Part shown: in pieces, positions 56,483 to 64,000 of the stretch | Numbering within the stretch: the stretch's first letter is position 1 | Layout: the number at the start of each line of letters is the position of its first letter | Program-made: the position numbers and the translations under genes | DNA from: Aplectana chamaeleonis | Taxonomy: Eukaryota; Nematoda; Chromadorea; Rhabditida; Cosmocercidae | DNA: 64,000 nt | Direction of reading: 5' to 3' | Assembly (NCBI GenBank): GCA_029168955.1 | Contig: JAPDOI010000370.1 | Location: 496,001-560,000 of the forward strand | Notes under the pieces: model-generated | The model's database searches: none | What the model was told of the DNA's origin: nothing | Seen by the model: only the letters and a program-made list of their open reading frames with translations

Positions 56483-59054
56483 ATATCTGAAACACCTGCA
56501 GCAGCAACACCACATTGGCAGGTATACTTTTACTGTCCTTCTGAAATATGTGACATGTCATCAGGCGTCAGTTTCATATGATGAATCGATCAAGTTTCTT
56601 TTGCGATGCAAATATAATCACATCACGCCAAAATTTCTGCAAAACTCGCTTAGTATATTACCCTACAGAAGCAATAATGGTGTTCGCTCCACAATGTTTA
56701 CCTTAAGAGATGCGCTGCTGGATGCCAGCATTGCCGATAGGAGGCGTAGGCGTGGATATTGCGTTCATAGTATAGTTGGGTCGCGCAATTTTCTAAGGTC
56801 CCGAATAACACCGGAAGTGTGGGAGTCTATTTCATCAAGGAACCAGGTGGTCTGCAATCGGCTACGCCAAAACGAAGCTCACCGTCTGAACGAAAAGTTT
56901 GTACACTTACGTGAAACAGCCGCCTCACTTCGCCGATCATTCATCAAATGGGATTCAATACCACCAACTAACAGGTGTACAATTATTGCAACCAATCAGG
57001 TGGATAATGATATGAAGGCAACATTGAATCTTGGACCATCGTTTGCGATATCTCAACCTTTCGATAAGAGAACAATGGATTCCGTATACGTTGGGTTCAA
57101 CAAGTTTGCATACCATTTGAGGTTACGAGAGAATAATGGACCATCCGTACTGGATAGGTTGTCAACAGTACTTTCAACTTCGCCTTTTCCGAAAAGCAAT
57201 GTTCGTTGTCCAAGGCCTGTTCCTGCTCTCGAGCCAGCCCTTACAGCATTACTGGTAAGAATCAAGGAGGTGTATATGACAGCCTCTTCTACCACCTTCG
57301 GAGAGAACCTAACCAGACGAGAACTGATGGGCTTTCACAAGTTGATGGCAGCAAAACAGTATTTGCGGTACAGCGTCGGGGACAAAAGCGGGGACTTTGT
57401 GGTGATGAGTCAAACTTTGGACAAAGGCGTTACTCACAGTACTCTACAAGACATCGACACCTACATTGAGTCCTCTCGAAACGAATTTGACAGAGTCTCG
57501 AAACATTTAATGACCACGATCAGAACGATTTTGGGTTCAAAATTGGGACCGAATACGGCTAAAAGTTTCGTTACGCTTCAACCAAACGTGCCCACGTACT
57601 ATTCCATGGTGAAAACACACAAGTTCGGGAATATCGCTCCTGATCAGCTCACAGAAGACGACATCAAGACGAGACCGATTATCTCAAGTTGCGGTGGACC
57701 ATCTGACAAAATCAGTTGGTTACTGGTTAAGCTCTTATCACCACTCTTACAGTATGTACCTTCCCACATCATGAACACAGGAGATTTCGTGGCAGCACTT
57801 ACTCAGTGTCAAATTCCCCAGGAATCGACCTATGCAAGCTTCGACGCAGTGTCTCTGTACACTAATGTTAACGTACGTGATGCAGTCGATGCACTTCTTT
57901 CTCTATGGAGACAACACGAAAGCGAGGTATACACAATCGGGCTTGATGAGACGGATATGAGAGACCTCCTGGTAGCCACACTGAAATGTAATATCTTTCA
58001 GTTTGATGGACGATACTACAGGCAGAGCAGAGGACTAGCCATGGGTTTGAGAGTAGCGCCATTGCTCGCTGTTGTTTATCTGGATCGCATAGAAAGAAGA
58101 GCAATAACATCTGGGATAACATTTTATAGGCGCTACATTGACGATGTCTTCATTATCGGTAACTCTGCAGTAGATCTTAGTGACACTCTTCGCCTACTGA
58201 ATTCACAGGATGCTCACATTCAGTTCACCGTTGAACAACCGAACGCTGATGGATTTCTTCCATTCCTAAACACAATGGTGAAGATTCATCAAGGAGCTAC
58301 ACAGTTGAAATGGTACAGAAAACCAGCGTCTCGTAACATCCTGGTGCACGCTAGGAGTTGTCACCCACTGTACGTCAAGGCGAATGTAGTTCACAATCTA
58401 CTTGCCACAAAACAAAGGATCTGTAATCACCGATGTGAAAACACCGAACTGATGGTGGAGAACATTTTGAATGAGAACGGTTATACCACCGAAAGTCCTC
58501 ACACATGGAGACCGCATTCGTCATTGGATGGTATACCAATGATTCTACCATACTTGAATGAAAGAGTGGCTAAAACAGTGAATGCTGTCATCAAGAACTC
58601 ATCGCTTCCAGTTAAACTTGTTTTTCGCCCTCCTCCCAACCTCAAGCAACTGCTAACGTCAACCAGAATTTATGAGGATAAGTGTGGCAGAACAGGGTGC
58701 ACGTACTGTAGTAGTAGCAAGATATGCCAACTAAAAGGCACGGTCTATCTCATTGAATGTCAGGCATGCAGAGAGAGGTACGTAGGAGAGACGATGAGGC
58801 CTCTCTTTCAACGTTTAGATGAGCATAGAAGAGCTCTCCGGAATCCGGCATCGTATCCACTGAACAGCTTTTCGAAACATCGGACACGCCGGCACGCACA
58901 AGATGCACCTCCTCAACTCACCGTCACGGTATTACACCGTGCAATGAGAAACACTCTTGAGCGGAAAATTCTTGAAGCCTTGGAAATCAGACGAATATCA
59001 CCTGAGATAAATAGCAGAGATGAAATGGGTGATACCCTGCAGCTCATTGCATGA
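56454..59054 (+). CDS. Penelope-like element protein: reverse transcriptase + GIY-YIG endonuclease (866 aa)
   Basis: This is an uninterrupted ORF from ATG (56454, context AACACCATGA) to TGA. The frame is open further upstream but only from a non-ATG codon. Telomerase-related reverse transcriptase motifs are in order: RPIISSCGGP (from residue 407), FDAVSLYTNV (463, first catalytic Asp), GLAMGLRVAP (527) and YIDD (561-564, catalytic pair). VKTHKFG before the core and KWYRKPASRN after it are typical PLE blocks. A Cys cluster (C744, C749, C752) precedes a GIY-YIG nuclease: YLIECQACRERYVGET (Tyr765, Tyr776), with R782 and EH at 790-791. All key residues are present, so it may be active. The start and the last ~80 codons lie inside the two pseudo-LTRs. 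Confidence 0.95.
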   Translation: MRLRDRSILTYLKHLQQQHHIGRYTFTVLLKYVTCHQASVSYDESIKFLLRCKYNHITPKFLQNSLSILPYRSNNGVRSTMFTLRDALLDASIADRRRRRGYCVHSIVGSRNFLRSRITPEVWESISSRNQVVCNRLRQNEAHRLNEKFVHLRETAASLRRSFIKWDSIPPTNRCTIIATNQVDNDMKATLNLGPSFAISQPFDKRTMDSVYVGFNKFAYHLRLRENNGPSVLDRLSTVLSTSPFPKSNVRCPRPVPALEPALTALLVRIKEVYMTASSTTFGENLTRRELMGFHKLMAAKQYLRYSVGDKSGDFVVMSQTLDKGVTHSTLQDIDTYIESSRNEFDRVSKHLMTTIRTILGSKLGPNTAKSFVTLQPNVPTYYSMVKTHKFGNIAPDQLTEDDIKTRPIISSCGGPSDKISWLLVKLLSPLLQYVPSHIMNTGDFVAALTQCQIPQESTYASFDAVSLYTNVNVRDAVDALLSLWRQHESEVYTIGLDETDMRDLLVATLKCNIFQFDGRYYRQSRGLAMGLRVAPLLAVVYLDRIERRAITSGITFYRRYIDDVFIIGNSAVDLSDTLRLLNSQDAHIQFTVEQPNADGFLPFLNTMVKIHQGATQLKWYRKPASRNILVHARSCHPLYVKANVVHNLLATKQRICNHRCENTELMVENILNENGYTTESPHTWRPHSSLDGIPMILPYLNERVAKTVNAVIKNSSLPVKLVFRPPPNLKQLLTSTRIYEDKCGRTGCTYCSSSKICQLKGTVYLIECQACRERYVGETMRPLFQRLDEHRRALRNPASYPLNSFSKHRTRRHAQDAPPQLTVTVLHRAMRNTLERKILEALEIRRISPEINSRDEMGDTLQLIA

Positions 59055-59425
59055 CTACAGTATCGCGCTACTCTCCAAGAATACGGTAATATCACTATCT
59101 AGACACCACTGCGGCTATTTAAGGGTAGGAGCGGGAAAAGTGACCATTTTTAGTCTCACAGCGGCGCTCGATCGTTCTCTCGAGTGTTCGACTTTTTCTG
59201 GCACTTCTAAAACGCAGACATTGGTGTGTTTCATCACGTAGCAGGTGCATTACAATTTGGAATTGACATGCTTGTTTTTTCAGGTCTGACGAAGGTGTTA
59301 AGCACCGAAAGCTAACCGGCAATTTTCGCAGTCGTTTTGAAACGTTTTTGGAGTCTCATTCTGACTATTTTCGCAATAAATGTTTTTTGTAACACCATGA
59401 GGCTTCGGGACAGATCAATTTTGAC
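58804..59425 (+). repeat. PLE 3' pseudo-LTR (622 bp)
   Basis: A direct copy of 55861-56482, offset 2943 bp. It includes the end of the main ORF, the hammerhead-like motif and a second copy of the start ATG (59397). The last two bases overlap the target duplication. Confidence 0.9.
59283..59317 (+). ncRNA. Hammerhead-like ribozyme motif in PLE 3' pseudo-LTR
   Basis: Identical to the motif at 56340-56374. Two motifs 2943 nt apart in one transcript could pair with each other, which is how minimal hammerheads with a two-pair stem III are thought to gain stability. Confidence 0.7.
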
Positions 59426-59735
59426 TACCAATGGAGTTGCAGTTGGTGATGCGACGCTTCCAATATGGAAGGATTACTTCAGTTCACTACTGAATCGTTC
59501 AGCGCCATTAGTACCAGAGCTGCCGCATGTTCAGAGAGCACATTACGATGTCAGTGAGGAACCACCGACTGAGGCTGAAGTTTCGAATTGTGTCCGGAAA
59601 ATGAAGAATGGAAAGGCAGGTGGAGATGACAACACCACTGCTGAAATGCTGAAAACTCTTCCTCCGTCTGGGATTCGTGAAATGACCAACACCATCCGTG
59701 CTATATGGATGAGCGAAAGAATGTCCGATTCGTGA
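59397..59735 (+). other. Chimeric PLE-RTE open frame created by the insertion
   Basis: The ATG in the 3' pseudo-LTR gives MRLRDRSILT and then runs in frame across the junction into RTE sequence TTNGVAVGDATLPIW, ending at a TGA (113 codons). The fusion is accidental in origin. A pseudo-LTR promoter upstream could transcribe it. Confidence 0.6.
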
Positions 59736-61184
59736 AGACATGCGATCATCGTACCTCTTCACAAGAAGCTATCCGTCACGGATCCTAAGAACTACAGAGG
59801 AATTTCTCTACTTCGTGTCATGAACAAGGTTTTAGAACGTATCATTCTCGAGCGACTCATCAAACATCGTGAGGAAACGACCAGAGATGAGCAAGCCGGT
59901 TTTCGACCTGGAAGATCGACCATCGACCAAGTGTTCGTCGTGAGAAGAGTAGTTGAATCGTGGCAGCGGTATTCGAAGCCATTACAGCTTGCTTTTTTAG
60001 ACTTTGAAGCCGCGTTCGACTCTCCTCGTCGTGATCGATTTCTCAATGCTCTGCGAGCAGATGGAGTCCCGGAAAAGTATGTTCGGTTAATCGAGGACAT
60101 GAACAAAGGAACAACAGCAGCTGTTCGTACACCTGTCGGATTAACGTCAGCTTTCCAGGTGAAAACAGGAGTAAGGCAAAGAACCGTTGCAGGACCTTTT
60201 CTTTTCAACTTCGCCGTTGATGACATCATGCGTAGAGTTGCAGAACAGTTTCCTGCGGATGTGATCCTAACACCATCAGGACGCTCCCTTGTCGACCAGG
60301 AGTACGCCGATGACATCGTGTTTTTTGCTGAAAACAACGCAAAACTGCAAAGGATCGTGAACCTCGTTTCCAAGTATGCCGCAGCCTATGGACTTCGTCT
60401 TCCTCCCGACAAATGCAAGCAGATGTGAGTCTCTCAGAGGCCTTCAACGGGAGTTTGTGTGGACGGACAACGTATCGAACTGGTGGACGATTTCTGTTAT
60501 TTGGGCTGTTTGCTGACGAACGATGGTAGTTATGCAGCGGATATTCGACAACGATTTGCGAAAGCTACGTCCGCATTTAATTCTCTAACCAAGTGTTTGT
60601 GGTCTACCACCATCGCGAAGGAAGTCAAGTTGCGCGTCTACCTATCCGCTATTCGCCCTATCATGATGTACGGATCGGAGACGTGGGCAGCACCGAAGAC
60701 GCAGATGGAAAGGTTGGATTGCACGGAGAGGAAGCTTTTTAGGTGTTTGCTTGGATATTTATGGCCGCGCGTATGCCATAACGAAGACCTTCACAAGGAA
60801 ATCGACGCAGTACATCAACGCTTGACACGAGGGAGGTGCCAGCATCTCCTAACGCCATCTCAAGCAGCAATGGAAAGTCGACTTCGACTGCTCGGGCATA
60901 TACTAAGAAGAACCCCGGATCGTCTCGTACAACACGCTTTAAGAATGCTTCCAAATCCTATCTGGAAACGGCCACCTGGGCGTAGGCGAAAGTTCTGGAC
61001 GGATGTGGTTAAAGAGGATTTGAAGTCCCTCGGCACCGAAAGACAGTTCAGGCGCGATGTTTCGTTTCGCAGGAAATGGAATAGTGATAGCTGGATGGAA
61101 TGTGTTCAAATTATGGCTGAAGACCGTGAAAAATGGACACTGCTGGCTACTAGGACGGCACACCTCGGTGAAGATGCGGAATGA
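59424..61184 (+). pseudogene. RTE reverse transcriptase half, degraded
   Basis: It continues the RTE ORF with TTNGVAVGDATLPIW. The reverse transcriptase shows NYRGISLLRVMNKVLERII, DEQAGFRPGRSTIDQ, LAFLDFEAAFDS, GVRQRTVAGPFLFNFAVDD and the catalytic YADD at 60303-60314. The usual GVRQG is changed to GVRQR. A C-terminal domain follows with LRVYLSAIRPIMMYGSETWA and RTAHLGEDAE, stopping at 61182-61184. It is disrupted by TGA at 59733-59735 (probably from Trp) and a stop or frameshift at 60426. This copy cannot make full-length protein. Confidence 0.9.
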
Positions 61185-61221
61185 CCGCGTCAGGCGAAAG
61201 CCAACCGATTAAGTCAAGTAA

Positions 61222-61683
61222 GTCAAGTTGCTGTGAAACATCTAATGACTTTCGCGCGGTGTTCCCTAGTCTTCCGCATTTTGATGGTTTTACGCCGTTG
61301 TTTCATTACTTTCCGCCTACGGGGCTCGTGGGTGTAAATATATATTTGCATCAGTCTGAAAGTTTCGAAGAATCTTGTCGTATTCGGAAGCTTTAAAGTA
61401 GTGCAAGATTTGAGTGTGTTCTCTAAGCCGCCATGTACTTTCACAGCTCTAGCGCTTTCGATTACAAAGGCCACCCCGTACACAAAATGGAGTTCCAAAA
61501 ATTGTCTTTTGGGGTTTGTAGAGGGGATAGAAATAAAAAACAATTCAAGATTCAGCAATTTCACTCAATCCTCACATTAGATCAAAAACGACCAAAAAAG
61601 GGAAGAAACCAGAACGCTGGATTGGAGATATAGCACAAATGTGATCTTTGGAGTGGCCTTGAACTCATCTGAAAAGGTTCTCT
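61222..61683. other. Loop sequence between RTE tail and right arm
   Basis: No gene is visible. 61460-61640 resembles 46190-46370 and is part of a dispersed repeat. Confidence 0.45.
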
Positions 61684-61748
61684 AAAAGTTTGAAGACGAA
61701 GTCTAGCTAGCTTCTGAAGTTATGGCCTGTTTATTGATCCCTTGAACA

Positions 61749-61973
61749 ATGCTCGTTTCATGCAAACCACCGGCCATTGCATTGAGGCAGTCGGGGTGTG
61801 CTACCGCTATGTGGCGACTTTGTAACTTACGGTCGCTAGGGAGTATTATGGCTCCTGATGGTGTACTTCTGCGAGGATTATGGCTCGCACGAAGGTTTAT
61901 TCGTGGTAGAATGCTGTATAAGATGGGCGTGGCCTCTTACTGTATCGGCGATGGCAAGCCCAGTATCTATTGA
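61749..61973 (+). other. Short open frame conserved in both inverted arms (right copy)
   Basis: A 74-codon frame with an ATG start, collinear with 53927-54139. It shares SGCATAMWRLCNLRS and GLWLARRFIRGRMLYKM-like blocks and ends at the same place. Several differences change residues, so purifying selection is not evident. No family is recognised. Confidence 0.25.
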
Positions 61974-62684
61974 GATGCATTAATTGTGTACATGTGTCAC
62001 TGGCGGTGAGATGATAGCCAAAAATTGGTACAAACAAGTCATCAGTTATAGAGGTTCTGGTGGAATACCAGAACACGCTACACAATGGCTCAGCCGGTTA
62101 CTCAGAACTTGTTGAACAACTTGTTCCCCAATTATTAAACAATTTACGAATTGTCTAAGTTAAATGTTGGTAGCCGGTGCTAAGGCAGGTCTAATGTCGT
62201 GCTGGGCTAGGTGGCAAATTGTCCGTAGTGGTATAAGCGAACAACTAAGTTGTTTTGTAATTGTTCCCAACTTTGTCGGAAATATATTTATGACGTTCAC
62301 GGACTATTTTCCGACTAGCTCACCAGCAATTAACGCCTTGGTTTCCACATCTCGTTTTGCAAACTGATGTCCTTCGTACTCAATGGACAACGTTCACAAC
62401 AATCTATCATTCTCGTATACAAATTTCATAACAACTTTATTCAACAGCTTCATCCTTACAAGATACTGAACAGAGCCGAAAAGAGATGGATCCGAAGACT
62501 CAAAACAGGTAGATTGACATCCATATCTTCATGAGAGATCATCACGACGGGGGTATTCCTGGGACCATAGCTGTGTGGTGGTGGGCTTGACTTCGTCCGC
62601 CTCGGACGTTGCACCATAGTGAAGAGGACGACCGCTCCCCGAAGTAGTCGAATTCTTTTTCACAGAGCCTGAGAGAATTTATTT

Positions 62685-62906
62685 CTATACAAATAAATCA
62701 ACAACGAAAAACTTAACATGTGACGCACATAGTTTTCGATGACTTTCGACGACTGAAGTACTTTGGAAAGCGTTAAAAGTCGCATTCTGCACTAAAATTT
62801 CGGTTTTTGCTACGTACATCAGGAATAGTGGAGAGAATGCAAGAAGCATAGTAAGGAATAATGCTAGAAATTTGAAGAGAAAACGCACCTTACTTAACGA
62901 CTTCAA
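62685..62906 (-). other. Open frame with a hydrophobic segment in the right arm
   Basis: It encodes FLALFLTMLLAFSPLF, then a soluble tail ending FFVVDLFV. The left-arm counterpart (about 50630-50832, plus strand) is shifted by a 2-bp difference (TCTCTCTCC against TCTCTCC), so the frame is intact in only one arm. A short GTAAGG...TTTCTAG interval precedes it in both arms and could be a tiny intron. Confidence 0.25.
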
Positions 62907-63166
62907 TCCTCGAACTCCTTCGTTGAAACTTGGCTAACTCGCCCAGATGAATAATTTTCGTTTTTGTTGCCATTGGTATATACTTCCATTTACGTTCGTT
63001 GGCCTCACTGAGGAGCTGCTTGGCGGTGATTCACAGAGGTGCTGGGGCCTGCAACGAAGGTTGTTTGTTGAAAGCATCGGCTGTTTATCGTCGCTCAGTT
63101 TTTTTCAAGAATCGGTTACGAAACGCTTCTGAATTCAAGATGCAAGGGAAGCATGAAGTAAGTTAA

Positions 63167-63665
63167 CCCATTCACGACCATGGCTAATTTTGGGTGACTG
63201 CACGTTCGGACCGCGTGCACCATTGCCTTACCGTATATCGTGTACCACCGGTGGGGCACGTTTGCTCGAATGGCATGTCACCGAGAATCGAATCTCGTTT
63301 TTCATATTCATAATGAAGCATGATAGGGATTGTAATAGTATTGCCAATTTTCCAGTCTAAAAGATCACGACACCAGTTATGTTTTCCTTCTCAGAAAGCT
63401 AGAAAATCACAGTGGAAGGAAAAAGAACTAATAGTGTGCTTGGACAAATGTTTTCGCAGCCGTTTTTTCTATTTGAATCTGAGATATTTTCACAAAAGTT
63501 CTTATTCTGTGCTATAGTGAATCAACAGACGGACCTCGTCTGTTGAGTCGAGTCTAGAATAGGTTATACGTTCGTTATAAGAATGCTGAAATAATCATTC
63601 TTGTGGCGGAGAAATTCATTTTCAAAAAGCGTGTCCAACCGGTGGGACTCGTAGTCGTGAATGAG
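63167..63665. mobile_element. piggyBac-like MITE (TTAA) in the right arm
   Basis: TTAA (63163-63166) directly precedes CCCATTCACGACCATGG. The opposite end is a diverged AGTCGTGAATGAG. It is the mirror of 49845-50349. Confidence 0.7.
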
Positions 63666-64000
63666 TTGAAGAAAGACTGCAACTCTAAATGAGTGAATGA
63701 TACGGAAATTAAAAACCGGACCAGAAACAGCAGCGGAGGAGAAAATGGCGGGCGGCGGAGGCATTATCACCATCGAGTTATCGATTTGTAGGAGCTTGGG
63801 CTCAACTTATCCGCCTTGTTGTTCGTAACAAGTGCGTTCTAAAGCCTGGAGAATAGTTGTTCGATATGCTGTTTGCAAGTGATCCGTATATCAGAACGAT
63901 TTAATGCCCAGCGCAATTTGTTGGTTTTTTTTTTCGCGGATTCCAATGTAGTTTGGAATATGCCCGTTCCCAAAATTTATTGTCGATTACTTGTTCGTGC

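Larger units (their letters stand above)
55838..59423 (+). mobile_element. Near-intact Penelope-like element with direct pseudo-LTRs
   Basis: It is inserted in the RTE with a 12-bp target duplication ACTACCAATGGA (55826-55837 and 59424-59435). Between the left duplication and the first pseudo-LTR lie 23 bp of filler that repeat the nearby target phrase GTCTTGAACAC. The pseudo-LTRs (55861-56482 and 58804-59425) differ at the one position I found (56462 G, 59405 T), so insertion is recent. This tandem, partly overlapping arrangement is the standard PLE layout. Confidence 0.93.
54216..61221 (+). mobile_element. RTE-type non-LTR retrotransposon, split by a PLE
   Basis: This is a plus-strand retrotransposon lying between the two inverted arms. 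The APE-type endonuclease half is at 54620-55825. The reverse transcriptase and C-terminal half are at 59436-61184. The 3' end is AACCGATTAAGTCAAGTAAG plus a short TCAAG repeat, as expected for RTE tails. Sequence 54216-54619 is presumably its 5' untranslated region. The PLE inserted at 55838-59423 interrupts it between matched ACTACCAATGGA target copies. A truncated sister copy is at 29062-29806. Confidence 0.85.
61684..64000. repeat. Right arm of a large inverted repeat (continues off the window)
   Basis: Reverse complement of 49510-54215 without the mariner. The inner boundary is at TAAAAGTTTGAAGACG. It holds the mariner empty site (TA 62029-62030) in GGTACAAAC, and a mirrored TTAA element. 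The arm ends at the window edge, so total length is unknown. Confidence 0.85.

Noticed and set aside
49510..64000. Assembly fold-over artefact as the cause of the inverted arms
   Set aside because: The arms differ at many positions and only one contains the mariner, so they are distinct genomic sequences.

Overview
This window looks like gene-poor nuclear DNA of a nematode, most likely a strongylid (hookworm-group) species. Three things suggest this. There is a short-intron calcium-sensor gene with nematode-like splice sites. The RTE-type retrotransposon resembles the hookworm RTE proteins I know. The background is AT-rich and packed with miniature inverted-repeat elements, with a Hsmar1-like mariner and two Penelope-like elements (PLEs). 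The species cannot be fixed from the sequence. No bacterial operon, rRNA, CRISPR array or intact tRNA was found.

Region 1-29 kb is almost entirely repeats. It holds TA- and TTAA-flanked miniature elements, long foldbacks, tandem arrays (about 22, 41, 53, 82 and 110 bp periods) and pairs of dispersed repeats whose second copies lie at 31-43 kb. Family 2 (TTAA target, TIR AGGCAGTGTTCACGAT) has at least seven copies. Several insertions can be polarised because an unoccupied sibling copy is also in the window.

Region 29-48 kb contains the only convincing host gene: the first two exons of a neuronal-calcium-sensor (NCS/recoverin family) protein on the minus strand (29852-30198). A 5'-truncated RTE copy sits in its next intron. 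Two weaker host-exon candidates are a charged helical exon at 34542-34694 (+) and a membrane-anchor N-terminus at 47078-47437 (-).

Region 49.5-64 kb is a nested transposon complex. Two inverted arms (49510-54215 and 61684-64000, the latter running off the window) flank an RTE-type non-LTR retrotransposon. The left arm was later hit by a mariner (51665-53869), and the right arm still has the empty TA site. The mariner was in turn hit by a truncated PLE (51763-52700) with a 12-bp target duplication. The RTE was hit by a nearly intact PLE (about 55838-59423), also with a 12-bp duplication. That PLE has 622-bp direct pseudo-LTRs differing at the one position I found, and an 866-codon reverse transcriptase plus GIY-YIG endonuclease ORF.

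Both PLE lineages carry a compact hammerhead-ribozyme-like motif in their terminal repeats. The stems differ in sequence between lineages but keep pairing, which makes this the most interesting functional signal in the window.
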